A DNA stretch of 64,000 nt from Chitinophagaceae bacterium (GCA_947454235.1 CANGIY010000007.1:114318-178317), one strand, 5' to 3'; counted from the first letter of the stretch, positions 8,468 to 16,741 are shown. Notes: generated by a model not told the origin, from the sequence alone. Translations and numbers: made by a program.

Positions 8468-9214
8468 ATGCCCTTTACTCTTGCGCACCCCGCCATCGTT
8501 GTTCCCATCGGGAAAAGATGGGGTAAGTATATTTCATTATCAGGCTTAATTGTTGGCAGCATGGCTCCCGATTTCGAGTCTTTCGTGGCTTTCGCGCACC
8601 CTAAAGTGTTTGGACACATGTGGAAGGGCGTTGTTTGGTTTGATTTCCCGCTGGCTATTGCATTGACCTTTTTGTTTCATTTAGTGGTGAAAAATGCCTT
8701 TGTGGCTCATTTGCCAGGTTTCCTGAAAAAACGAATTCCGCCAACTGCTTTATCCAGTACCTATTTATATAGCACCGAGGGTATAAAGAAAGTGCTGATT
8801 GGGTGTTTTATTGGTGCATTTTCTCACTTGTTATGGGATGGCTTTACCCACCTAAATCTCCGTTACCCCGATGCCACCTGGTCTTCGGTATTGTTCCTAC
8901 ACCACCGGTTGTATATCGAGTTGCAATACGTAAGTTCTATAATAGGCATGGCTTACCTCGGTTATGAAATTTGGCGCCTTCCGGTTGTTGATGCTACCTC
9001 GGGGAACAAGTGGTACCCGTTCTTTTTGTTTTTCGTGATGTTTAGTTTGCTTGCTGCAACCATAGCTTACACAACTTACGATGAAGATGTTTATACCTAC
9101 CAAACAGCCTACATGTATGTAAATGTGTTTCTTTCGGCAGTGTTTTATGGTATTGTAGGAGCCTCGGCGATGTATGTCGTTGCGAAGGGGAGGGGAGTTT
9201 CAAAAGAATATTAG
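8468..9214 (+). CDS. DUF4184 family membrane protein
   Basis: The 248-residue protein opens with MPFTLAHPAIVVPI and a GSMAPDFE motif, the signature of DUF4184, whose conserved His and Asp recall the metal-dependent YdjM/membrane-hydrolase families. About six hydrophobic segments place it in the inner membrane, including one around residues 80-125 with a conserved SHLLWDGFTH motif. The function is unknown; a membrane-embedded metal hydrolase is a plausible inference because His/Asp pairs face each other in these motifs. It is the last gene of the PspC transcript and converges on the small gene at 9267. Confidence 0.8.
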   Translation: MPFTLAHPAIVVPIGKRWGKYISLSGLIVGSMAPDFESFVAFAHPKVFGHMWKGVVWFDFPLAIALTFLFHLVVKNAFVAHLPGFLKKRIPPTALSSTYLYSTEGIKKVLIGCFIGAFSHLLWDGFTHLNLRYPDATWSSVLFLHHRLYIELQYVSSIIGMAYLGYEIWRLPVVDATSGNKWYPFFLFFVMFSLLAATIAYTTYDEDVYTYQTAYMYVNVFLSAVFYGIVGASAMYVVAKGRGVSKEY

Positions 9215-9239
9215 TGGGTAACGATACACCATCACCCAT

Positions 9240-9260
9240 AGGGCGAAAGGCTTTCGCCCT
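9240..9260. repeat. perfect short-loop hairpin between convergent genes
   Basis: A 10-bp stem AGGGCGAAAG/CTTTCGCCCT is separated by a single G. It sits between the stops at 9214 and 9267 without a T-run on either side. It could end transcription but also resembles the other short-loop hairpins of this window. Confidence 0.6.
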
Positions 9261-9266
9261 GCATCT

Positions 9267-9503
9267 TTACCATATTATATATACTAGACTGTCAGCGTCT
9301 TTAGCCGAATCCAATCCGGGATCGAGTAAAGCGAACATGCTATCGCAATACCGTACCACTGAATCAAAAGTCAGGGAAGTATCCGCCGAAATCTGGGTCC
9401 AACTAAATGCTGGAATCTGGGTTGAATCTTGTTGCGCCAGCAGTTGAGTGGGCAACATTAGGGCAATACACGCCCCTGCAATTAAATGCATTAACTTTTT
9501 CAT
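9267..9503 (-). CDS. small secreted protein of unknown function, 78 aa
   Basis: The start carries a convincing signal peptide (basic MKKLMH, a hydrophobic core, then LLAQQ with cleavage after about residue 23). That leaves a mature acidic peptide of about 55 residues with the sequence SVVRYCDSMFALLDPG in the middle and an abrupt YIIW end. There is no recognised domain. The ATG lies 24 nt after the stop of the NHL-repeat gene, so the two probably share a transcript. Confidence 0.5.
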   Translation of the reverse strand: MKKLMHLIAGACIALMLPTQLLAQQDSTQIPAFSWTQISADTSLTFDSVVRYCDSMFALLDPGLDSAKDADSLVYIIW

Positions 9504-9526
9504 AGAAATAAATTTTAAAACTTGTA

Positions 9527-10852
9527 CTAATTAATAATTAACCGTGTTCGAAGGGTGCCTTCTTTTAAGAGTGCTTCTAGCATATAAATTCCATCATGCA
9601 AGGGAGGGGGTATGCACAATGTTTTATTAGATATGCTTAACCAGTCACCAACACACCTAAGCTGCGCATCGTATAATTTATATTGCACATTTTCATCTAC
9701 TACACCCCGAATAGAAATATTTATCTGACCACCATAGCTAGGATTGGGGGATACTGAAATACTTGATGAATCAAATTTTCCTTGCTTTTCTATTTTAAGC
9801 TGGTTTGAACAACCAATACACCTTAATCTGTAATTGTTTCTTTCAGCGATCAAAATGTACCCTTTTTTATTAATAGTAACACCGCATGGATCATACAACA
9901 ATGCAGATGATGCAAGGATATGGTCGCCATTGTACCCTGCGGAACAAATTCCCGCAAGTACATGAACGTCACCATCACTTTTGAGTTCACAGACTTTGTG
10001 GTTAGAGCCAAAATAGACTTGCCCCGTATCGTCAATTGTAAAATATCTAACTTGGTATAATTTCGCATCCAAAGCATGCATATTGTTTTCATTACACCCT
10101 ACAATTGTGTCTCCTACTAAAGTTTGTAAAACACCTAAAGAAGTTATCTTACGGATGCGTGAATCTTCTGAAAAATAAACCTCATTAGTTAATCGGTTTA
10201 CATACAATGTGCTTTGAACGACTTTGGAATCAGTAGCCATTTGACCCTCAAGTCCGTATCCTAGAATACCATTACCTGCAACGGTGTGCACAATCCCTAA
10301 GGTATCAATTAACCTGATTCTACCAAAATCACTAATGTATAATTGTCCAAGGGTATCAAAACATAACGATGTGATCCTTCTAACTTTGGTTAAACTGGCA
10401 GCTAAGCCATCTCCGTTAAAACCTGTATCTGCTTGCCCTATTATTGTTTGTAGCAAACCGCTATCATCAATAAACCTGATACTATATGAACCGTATTCAC
10501 AGAAAAAAACTCGACCTTGTTTATCAAACGCTACTTGCAATGGCGATTCAACACTACAATCTGTTGCTGGGGTTCCGTCAGCACTATACCCAAAAACACC
10601 TGTACCAGTAACAGTGGTCATGATACCATTGGTATCTATTTTGTGTATTAAATTTGCTTCAAACTCCACAACATAGATGTTGGAGTTGTTATCAACTGTT
10701 ACAGAAAATGGGTCGTACAGCATAGCGGCCGTGGCTGGGGTACCCGAGGCACTTTCCCCTCGTACACCGGTACCAGCTATGGTGGTAATCACCTGACTAT
10801 GCGCAGCCAGCGCACTCAACAAAAAAAGGAAGGAAAATAGAAAAGAACGCAT
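9527..10852 (-). CDS. NHL-repeat beta-propeller protein with T9SS C-terminal domain
   Basis: A signal peptide (MRSFLFSFLFLLSALAAHSQ) is followed by about six NHL-type blades recognisable from repeated phrases such as TIAGTGVRG, DNNSNIYVVE, FCEYGSYSIRFID, TVAGNG and AGYNGD. Secreted NHL propellers of this kind bind ligands or partners. The last 80 residues, with VSPNPSYGG, YDAQLR and a RLIIN end, form a T9SS type A sorting domain, so the 441-residue protein should be exported across the outer membrane. CIGCS just before that domain contains a cysteine pair. A -7 box lies upstream at 10876-10883. Confidence 0.88.
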   Translation of the reverse strand: MRSFLFSFLFLLSALAAHSQVITTIAGTGVRGESASGTPATAAMLYDPFSVTVDNNSNIYVVEFEANLIHKIDTNGIMTTVTGTGVFGYSADGTPATDCSVESPLQVAFDKQGRVFFCEYGSYSIRFIDDSGLLQTIIGQADTGFNGDGLAASLTKVRRITSLCFDTLGQLYISDFGRIRLIDTLGIVHTVAGNGILGYGLEGQMATDSKVVQSTLYVNRLTNEVYFSEDSRIRKITSLGVLQTLVGDTIVGCNENNMHALDAKLYQVRYFTIDDTGQVYFGSNHKVCELKSDGDVHVLAGICSAGYNGDHILASSALLYDPCGVTINKKGYILIAERNNYRLRCIGCSNQLKIEKQGKFDSSSISVSPNPSYGGQINISIRGVVDENVQYKLYDAQLRCVGDWLSISNKTLCIPPPLHDGIYMLEALLKEGTLRTRLIIN

Positions 10853-10875
10853 GGGGCAATATTTAGGATATAGAA

Positions 10876-10883
10876 CAAAGTTA
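10876..10883 (-). promoter_or_regulatory. -7 promoter box for the NHL-repeat gene
   Basis: On the minus strand this reads TAACTTTG, a perfect TAnnTTTG, 23 nt upstream of the ATG at 10852. Confidence 0.5.
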
Positions 10884-10988
10884 ATGTTTTATTCGACTGG
10901 GTCCACCTCCTAAGCCAGTTAAAAAGCTGCCTGTTTGTCTTGAACTCCCGACCTGCGGTTGGGGTAAGTTTGATTCTCACAACCCCCT

Positions 10989-11011
10989 ATCCTGTAAATC
11001 TTGATTCAGAC
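10989..11011. repeat. 23-bp dispersed repeat, copy 1
   Basis: It begins ATCCTGTAAATC and ends GATTCAGAC, and is identical to 19735-19757. Both copies lie in gene-free, palindrome-rich spacers. Confidence 0.8.
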
Positions 11012-11053
11012 AAAAAGCACCAAAAAATCATAGATGCCGAAGGTATCTATGCT

Positions 11054-11077
11054 CCCATCTCCGCCGGCGGAGATGGG
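11054..11077. repeat. 24-nt perfect palindrome
   Basis: Twelve bases starting CCCATCTC and ending GCC are followed immediately by their exact reverse complement, with no loop. It could form a cruciform or bind a dimeric protein. Confidence 0.75.
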
Positions 11078-11160
11078 TTGGGGAAGTGGTGGTTATTCAC
11101 ATTACAAAAACTTCGAAAAAAATAATTTATAATCCGAGTTCGATGTAACGTTGAAATCTT

Positions 11161-11168
11161 TATCTTTG
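11161..11168 (+). promoter_or_regulatory. -7 promoter box for rpsA
   Basis: TATCTTTG is a perfect TAnnTTTG. The predicted transcript start is near 11173, which gives a leader of about 34 nt before the TTG start. Confidence 0.55.
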
Positions 11169-11190
11169 CACTCCCAAAAATCTAACATAA

Positions 11191-11198
11191 AAGGAGGA
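11191..11198 (+). promoter_or_regulatory. strong Shine-Dalgarno sequence deciding a TTG start
   Basis: AAGGAGGA lies 8 nt before TTG 11207. Such a full-length SD is rare in Bacteroidota, whose ribosomes generally hide the anti-SD. It is the best argument for TTG 11207 as the rpsA start, because no ATG or GTG occurs in frame between the upstream TAA (11183) and this point. Confidence 0.7.
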
Positions 11199-11206
11199 CC
11201 AAACAA

Positions 11207-13171
11207 TTGGAACAAGAACAAAACAATTTAGAAACAGCCGGAACACCAGCGAGTGAGTCCGTACAAACAACTGCAGCTGCAGAAGTGACTGCAACTGTTG
11301 CTGAAGCACCAGCTTCAAAATCAAGCTCAGAAACTGAGCAACATTTCAAAAAACATTACTATCAGGAAGTTCCTGCCACTGCGCATGACGACTTCGATTG
11401 GAGTGTTGACAAAAGAAACGTAGCGACTTACTCTGCTGACGATCGTACTAAGTACAGTCAGGTGTATGACAATACTTTCAGGGCTATCAGTGAAAATGAA
11501 TTGATGAGCGGTAACATCGTTGGTATTACAAAAACTGACGTTATTATCAACATCGGTTTCAAATCAGATGGTCTTATTTCACTGAACGAATTCCGTGATA
11601 ACCCAGGCATCCGCATTGGTGACATGGTTGAAGTTATGGTGGTTGAGAAAGAAGACAAAGGTGGTCATTTGCACCTCAGCCGTAAAATGGCAAGAGCTGC
11701 AAGGTCATGGCAACAAATCGTTGACTTCTACAAAACAGGCGAAGTGGTTACTGGTACCATCACCTCTAAAACTAAAGGTGGTCTTATTGTGGACGTTCAC
11801 GGTCTTGAAACCTTCCTTCCAGGTTCTCAAATTGACGTTAAGCCAGTTACTGATTACGATCAATATGTTGGCAAAACTATGGACTTCAAGGTGGTTAAGA
11901 TTAACGAGACTATCAGGAATGCCGTTGTGAGCCACAAAGCGCTTATTGAAAGCGATATCGAACAACAACGTAGTGTTATCATCGGCCAACTCGAAAAAGG
12001 TCAGGTACTTGAAGGTACTGTTAAGAATGTTACCGACTTCGGTGCGTTCATCGACTTGGGTGGTGTTGACGGCTTGTTGTACATCACTGATATCAGCTGG
12101 GGTAGGGTTACTCATCCTAGCGAAGTACTTCACAACAGCCAAAAACTCAACGTGGTTGTTCTTGACTTCGATGATGAGAAAAAACGTATCAGCCTCGGTC
12201 TGAAACAATTAACTCCGCATCCTTGGGATAACTTACCGGAAACAATTGGCGAAGGTGCTAAAGTGAAAGGTAAAGTTGTTAATATCGAAGATTACGGTGC
12301 ATTCCTTGAAATTTTACCTGGCGTTGAAGGCTTGGTTCACGTTTCAGAAATCACTTGGTCTTCTCAACCAATTAATGCTAAAGAATTCTTCAAATTGGGC
12401 GAAGAGCATGAAGCAATCATCGTAACGCTTGACAAAGACGAGCGTAAGATGAGCTTGTCTATCAAGCAATTGTCTGCTGACCCATGGGAATCAATCGAAA
12501 CTCGTTACCCAATTGACAGCCGCCACCCTGGCGTTGTTAAAAACATCACTCCTTACGGCGTGTTCGTTGAATTGGAAACTGGTATCGGTGGTATGATCCA
12601 CATCAGCGATCTTAGCTGGATCAAGCGTTTCAATCACCCAAGTGAATTCACTAAAGCTGGTGAGAAAATCGACGTGATCATTATGGGTATCGATAAAGAA
12701 AACCGTAAATTGTCACTCGGCCACAAACAGCTTGAAGAAGATCCTTGGAATGCGTTCGAATCAGTATTCCCGATTGGTTCAACGCACGACGGTCTTGTAA
12801 CTCGTAAAGATGACAAAGGTGCTAGTGTTCAACTCCAATACGGTCTTGAAGCATACGCTCCACTCCGTCATTTGCGCAAAGAAAACGGTGGTAATGTTGA
12901 AGTAGAAGAAACTCTACCATTCATGATTATCGAATTCGATCGCAACGACAAACGTATCCTTGTATCTCACTCAAAAGTTTGGGAACAAGTGAAAAACGAA
13001 GAGAAAGAAGCAGTTCGCAGAGAGAACGAAAGCGAGAATGAAAAAACTAAAAAAGCAGTTAAGAACATCCAATCTAAAGTTGAAAAACCAACACTTGGTG
13101 ACTTAGGTGCCCTCGCTTCAATCAAAGACAAACTGAAAAAAGCTGAAGAAGAAGGCGGCGAACAAAACTAG
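11207..13171 (+). CDS. rpsA: 30S ribosomal protein bS1
   Basis: A 654-residue ribosomal protein S1, which binds mRNA on the small subunit and aids initiation. Six S1 (OB-fold) domains are visible, beginning near residues 95, 178, 263, 348, 437 and 525. Domains 3-5 are the most canonical, with FGAFIDL/YGAFLEI/YGVFVEL motifs and ISLGLKQL/MSLSIKQL/LSLGHKQL ends. An Ala/Thr/Glu-rich disordered N-terminal extension of about 90 residues and a charged Lys/Glu C-terminal tail of about 55 are typical of Bacteroidota S1. It starts with TTG behind a strong SD. Codon use is highly biased, as expected for a ribosomal protein, and a terminator follows. Confidence 0.95.
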   Translation: MEQEQNNLETAGTPASESVQTTAAAEVTATVAEAPASKSSSETEQHFKKHYYQEVPATAHDDFDWSVDKRNVATYSADDRTKYSQVYDNTFRAISENELMSGNIVGITKTDVIINIGFKSDGLISLNEFRDNPGIRIGDMVEVMVVEKEDKGGHLHLSRKMARAARSWQQIVDFYKTGEVVTGTITSKTKGGLIVDVHGLETFLPGSQIDVKPVTDYDQYVGKTMDFKVVKINETIRNAVVSHKALIESDIEQQRSVIIGQLEKGQVLEGTVKNVTDFGAFIDLGGVDGLLYITDISWGRVTHPSEVLHNSQKLNVVVLDFDDEKKRISLGLKQLTPHPWDNLPETIGEGAKVKGKVVNIEDYGAFLEILPGVEGLVHVSEITWSSQPINAKEFFKLGEEHEAIIVTLDKDERKMSLSIKQLSADPWESIETRYPIDSRHPGVVKNITPYGVFVELETGIGGMIHISDLSWIKRFNHPSEFTKAGEKIDVIIMGIDKENRKLSLGHKQLEEDPWNAFESVFPIGSTHDGLVTRKDDKGASVQLQYGLEAYAPLRHLRKENGGNVEVEETLPFMIIEFDRNDKRILVSHSKVWEQVKNEEKEAVRRENESENEKTKKAVKNIQSKVEKPTLGDLGALASIKDKLKKAEEEGGEQN

Positions 13172-13197
13172 TAGCCAACTTATTCTGACGAATATTG

Positions 13198-13227
13198 AAA
13201 ACGGACTGCCTTATGGCGGTCCGTTTT
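13198..13227 (+). terminator. intrinsic terminator of rpsA
   Basis: A 13-bp stem AAAACGGACTGCC/GGCGGTCCGTTTT with one G-U pair and a 4-nt TTAT loop is followed by further T's. Confidence 0.85.
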
Positions 13228-13302
13228 TTTATGCAGCTACATAGCAATTGGTAAATCATTGGCAGTACTCCCCAAGTTTTTATAATCATTGGCTGAATGT
13301 TA

Positions 13303-13333
13303 TTGATGTATATTAACGAACCGCTTATTTTTG
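13303..13333 (+). promoter_or_regulatory. recG promoter placing the transcript start at the first codon
   Basis: TTG at 13303-13305 and TATTTTTG at 13326-13333 form a textbook -33/-7 pair with 20 nt between. Only 4 nt separate the box from the ATC codon at 13338, which predicts a leaderless or nearly leaderless mRNA. Confidence 0.65.
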
Positions 13334-13337
13334 CACC

Positions 13338-15440
13338 ATCAGCCAGACGATTGAAATTTTAGATTCCCCGGTAGAGTACATTAAAGGGGTGGGGCCGCAG
13401 AAGGGAACACTGCTTCGGCAGGAGCTTGGTATTTCTACTTATGAAGACCTTTTGTATCATTTTCCGTTCCGTTACTTCGATCGCAGTCAGGTTAATAAAA
13501 TTGCTTCAATTACGCCACAAACAGAGTATGGTCAGTTTATTGGTAAGCTGATAAACCTTGCAGAAGAAGGCGATAAATTCCGTACACGACTGGTAGGCAC
13601 TCTGGTTGACGAAACTGGTAAGCTAGAATTGGTATGGTTTCAGGGAGCTTCGTGGATGAAAAAAAGCCTGCTGGAAGGCGAACGTTACATTGTTTTTGGG
13701 AAGGTGGCTAATTTCAATGGTTATTACCAGATATCGCACCCTGAAATTGAGCCGTTAAATGCTGAGACCAACATACCCGGCAGGCAACCTGTTTATCCTT
13801 CAACCGAAAAATTGAGGCAAAAGGGGGTAACCAACCGCTCGTTTGCGAAAATTACCCAAAGCCTGATGGATAGGCTAAGGCCATCTGATATCCCGGAGAC
13901 GCTACCTAAATACTTACTCGAAAAATACGGTTTGTACCCTCGGTACATGGCGTTTGCGCATATTCACTTCCCCGAGAGTGAATTCCATGAGCAACAGGCA
14001 CGCCGCCGCATGAAGTGGGAGGAATTGCTGATTTCTCAATTACAAATAGGAAAGCTGCGCCTGCAAAACCATGTGCAGCAAGGTTGGAAGTTTGATGTGG
14101 TGGGCGATGGTTTCAACGACTTTTATAAAAAACACTTACCATTTAACTTAACCAATGCCCAGAAACGGGTACTAAGAGAAATACGACAGGATACAGCTAC
14201 GGGCAAACAAATGAACAGGTTGTTGCAGGGCGATGTAGGTAGTGGTAAAACCATTGTTGCTCTTATGAGTATGTTGCTGGCTTATGACAATGGCTTTCAG
14301 GCGTGTATTATGGCACCTACCGAGATTTTGGCACAACAACACTATCTGGGCTTTACGAAGTTTTTGGAAGAGATGGGCATTCCCATAAAATTGCTCACAG
14401 GCTCGGTGAAGGGAAAAGAACGAAAGGCAATACTTGCAGCACTGGCTGACGGTACTTTGCCGTTTGTGGTGGGTACCCATGCACTTGTGGAAGACACAGT
14501 TGTTTTTAAGAACTTAGGGCTGGCCGTAATTGATGAGCAACACCGTTTTGGGGTACAGCAGAGAGCTAACCTCTGGAAGAAAAATACACTACCTCCGCAC
14601 GTACTTGTAATGACGGCCACACCTATTCCGCGTACACTTGCAATGACCATGTATGGCGACCTGGAAGTTTCGGTGATTGATGAGCTACCGCCGGGCAGGC
14701 AAGAAATCAAAACTGTGCATAGGAAAGACATGGGGCGTGCGAAAGTGATGGAATTCATGCGGGCAGAGATTGACAAAGGGCGGCAGGCGTATGTAGTTTA
14801 CCCATTGATTGAAGAAAGTGAAAAACTGGACTATGAGAGCCTTATGGCGGGCTATGAACAGGTGAAAATATGGTTCAACGAAAATAAGTACCGAATTGCC
14901 ATGGTACACGGCAGGCAGGAAGTAGGCGAGCGCAAACGCAACATGGAGCGTTTTGTGAAGGGCGAAGCCCATGTGATGGTTGCTACTACTGTTATTGAAG
15001 TAGGCGTAAATGTGCCCAATGCCTCGGTAATGCTGATAGAGAGTGCCGAGCGATTTGGACTATCGCAGTTACACCAGTTGCGGGGCAGGGTAGGTCGTGG
15101 TGCCGAACAAAGCTATTGCATATTGATGACGGGAAACAAAGTGAGTAACGACAGTCTGAAACGCATTAATATCATGGTTTCTACTACCGATGGCTTTAAG
15201 ATTGCAGAAGAAGACCTAGCGCTTCGTGGCCCCGGCGATTTATACGGCACCCGCCAAAGTGGTACGCTCAAATTCAGGTTAGCCGATATTGTTGAAGATG
15301 CCGACATACTGGAAGAAACCCGTCAGGCAGCCAAAGAAATACTCGCTGCCGACCCTCGCCTGGTACAGCCTGCCCATTCAGGCATCAGGATGCTCATGAA
15401 AAAACAGGGGCAAGACAGCCATTGGGGTAAGATTAGCTAG
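13338..15440 (+). CDS. recG: ATP-dependent DNA helicase RecG, apparent ATC start
   Basis: RecG reverses stalled replication forks and migrates Holliday junctions. The frame has the N-terminal helix-hairpin (EYIKGVGPQKG), the OB-fold wedge domain (about residues 60-170), Walker A GDVGSGKT, the DEQH box, TATPIPRT, and the C-terminal helicase motifs ATTVIEVGVNVP and QLRGRVGRG, plus the TRAP-like end. The family's N-terminus aligns from SQTIEILDSPVEYIKGVG, which lies upstream of the first standard start (GTG 13389). Between the upstream TAA at 13314 and that GTG there is no ATG, GTG or TTG in frame. ATC 13338 occupies the place of the initiator and directly follows the promoter; ATT 13350 is the alternative. 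It is either a rare non-canonical start or a sequencing error. Confidence 0.9.
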   Translation: MSQTIEILDSPVEYIKGVGPQKGTLLRQELGISTYEDLLYHFPFRYFDRSQVNKIASITPQTEYGQFIGKLINLAEEGDKFRTRLVGTLVDETGKLELVWFQGASWMKKSLLEGERYIVFGKVANFNGYYQISHPEIEPLNAETNIPGRQPVYPSTEKLRQKGVTNRSFAKITQSLMDRLRPSDIPETLPKYLLEKYGLYPRYMAFAHIHFPESEFHEQQARRRMKWEELLISQLQIGKLRLQNHVQQGWKFDVVGDGFNDFYKKHLPFNLTNAQKRVLREIRQDTATGKQMNRLLQGDVGSGKTIVALMSMLLAYDNGFQACIMAPTEILAQQHYLGFTKFLEEMGIPIKLLTGSVKGKERKAILAALADGTLPFVVGTHALVEDTVVFKNLGLAVIDEQHRFGVQQRANLWKKNTLPPHVLVMTATPIPRTLAMTMYGDLEVSVIDELPPGRQEIKTVHRKDMGRAKVMEFMRAEIDKGRQAYVVYPLIEESEKLDYESLMAGYEQVKIWFNENKYRIAMVHGRQEVGERKRNMERFVKGEAHVMVATTVIEVGVNVPNASVMLIESAERFGLSQLHQLRGRVGRGAEQSYCILMTGNKVSNDSLKRINIMVSTTDGFKIAEEDLALRGPGDLYGTRQSGTLKFRLADIVEDADILEETRQAAKEILAADPRLVQPAHSGIRMLMKKQGQDSHWGKIS

Positions 15441-15466
15441 AACACTTCCTGACTTAATAACAAAAA

Positions 15467-15492
15467 ACGAGCCCCACTATCGCGAGGCTCGT
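15467..15492 (-). terminator. intrinsic terminator of the PLP-enzyme gene
   Basis: Read on the minus strand, ACGAGCC pairs with GGCTCGT (7 bp, 12-nt loop) and is followed by TTTTTTG. It lies 23 nt after the stop at 15515 and also within reach of the recG stop. Confidence 0.7.
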
Positions 15493-15514
15493 CAATGAAA
15501 ATTTGTATTGAATA

Positions 15515-16723
15515 TTATGCAAATTGCGCCATGAAAGCGTCAACGCTATCCATAATATGTTGAATTTGAGCTTGGTTCAAGCCATGGTGACAAGCAACCA
15601 ACATACCGCCACGCATAACTGCGTCAGCATGAGGGTAGCCAGCATCTGCTTTTTTGCAAGGCACGTTTTTGAAGCCCGGTTGCCTTAAAATGTTACCAGT
15701 GAATACAGTACGTGTCATGATGTTGCGTTTTTCAAGGAAAATCTGCAAATCGCGACGGATAAATGGTGCGTTTGGCTTAATCATTACAGCGAATGCTAAC
15801 CAACCTGTACGAGAATCAGGTAATTGTTTAGGCATTACGAAGTAGTTTTCATACTTGCTCCAGAAAGCTTTCAACTGGTTGAAGTTTTCTGTTCTTGAGT
15901 CAACGTTTTGTTTCAATTTGCTCAATTGTACCAATCCGAACGCAGCACCTAATTCTGAAGGTTCGATGTTATATCCCGGTTCTTCGAATACGAATTTCGC
16001 ATCGTAAGGAATACCGTCTACTTCAACGTTGAACCTATTTTCGATTTTTTCTGATTCTACGAACAACGAAGAGCTACGACCCCAGCTACGCAACAAACGA
16101 CCACGATCGAAATGAGCGTCGGTGTTCACGCATAACATACCACCGTTACCGGCGCAGTTAATGATGTGAGAACCATAGAAGCTTGTTGTGCTCATATCGG
16201 TATAGCGACCTGAAGAAGCACCACCAATTTCAGCACCTAAAGTATCGGCAGAATCTTCTAACAAGAACAAATTGTACTTGTCAGCGAGTTCGCGCAATTT
16301 AGCCCAATCAGGCAAGTTGCCTAATAGATTTGGAATAATCATCGCCTTTGTTTTTGGCGTAATCATTTCCTCTACTTTATTAACATCAATGTTGTATGTA
16401 CCTTCTTCAACGTCAACAAACACAGGAATCCAACCCTTTTTAACGATTGGTGCAACTGTTGTTGAGAACGTAAGCACAGGAGTGATGATTTCAGTGCCCG
16501 GCTCAAAGTTGAGTAAGTCGGCAGCAAGGTAAAGGGCTGATGAACCGCTGTTCACCATGATGCCATATTTTTTGCTGTAAAGTGCGGCAATTTTTTCTTC
16601 GAATTCACGAACGTTTTTGCCCATTTGGGTGCTAGTGCGCAACACGTTTACGACGGCTGCTACTTCTTCTTCTCCGTGTACGGTTTTACCATACGGTACG
16701 GCAATATAATCTGTTTGAGTCAT
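15515..16723 (-). CDS. DegT/DnrJ/EryC1/StrS-family PLP enzyme, RfbH/ColD-like sugar 3-dehydratase candidate
   Basis: A 402-residue fold-type I PLP enzyme acting on nucleotide-linked 4-keto sugars. NSGSSALYLAADLL binds the cofactor phosphate, LLEDSADTLGA supplies the pyridine-binding Asp157, and the usual Schiff-base lysine position in SFYxxK is a histidine (SFYGSH, His186). That replacement defines the PLP/PMP-dependent 3-dehydratases ColD and RfbH (E1), and the segments LLGNLPDWAKLRELADKYNL, YDAKFVFEEPGYNIEPSELGAAFGL and FTGNILRQPGF resemble RfbH. The iron-sulfur cysteines of RfbH are not obvious here. It stands alone between recG and a hypothetical gene. I start at ATG 16723, behind a -7 box, not at the TTG 21 bp upstream. 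3-dehydration is inferred from His186; a divergent aminotransferase role is unlikely without Lys. Confidence 0.82.
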   Translation of the reverse strand: MTQTDYIAVPYGKTVHGEEEVAAVVNVLRTSTQMGKNVREFEEKIAALYSKKYGIMVNSGSSALYLAADLLNFEPGTEIITPVLTFSTTVAPIVKKGWIPVFVDVEEGTYNIDVNKVEEMITPKTKAMIIPNLLGNLPDWAKLRELADKYNLFLLEDSADTLGAEIGGASSGRYTDMSTTSFYGSHIINCAGNGGMLCVNTDAHFDRGRLLRSWGRSSSLFVESEKIENRFNVEVDGIPYDAKFVFEEPGYNIEPSELGAAFGLVQLSKLKQNVDSRTENFNQLKAFWSKYENYFVMPKQLPDSRTGWLAFAVMIKPNAPFIRRDLQIFLEKRNIMTRTVFTGNILRQPGFKNVPCKKADAGYPHADAVMRGGMLVACHHGLNQAQIQHIMDSVDAFMAQFA

Positions 16724-16741
16724 CAGGAATAGATTAGACGC

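Larger units (their letters stand above)
10884..11160. repeat. gene-free spacer with dispersed-repeat core and palindromes
   Basis: The spacer has no coding character. It holds a 23-bp core at 10989-11011 that recurs exactly at 19735-19757, a 7-bp hairpin (CATAGAT/ATCTATG at 11029-11035 and 11045-11051) and, directly after it, a perfect 24-nt palindrome centred between 11065 and 11066. The combination is the same as in the 19.4-19.9 kb spacer. Confidence 0.6.

Noticed and set aside
9214..9447. Plus-strand ORF overlapping the small secreted gene at 9267-9503
   Set aside because: The opposite strand has a clean signal peptide and operon position; this frame crosses a hairpin and has no recognisable features.
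10939..10958. A stretch on the minus strand resembling the variable loop and T-arm start of a tRNA
   Set aside because: The T stem does not close, no acceptor or anticodon arm can be drawn around it, and there is no CCA end. At most it is a remnant.
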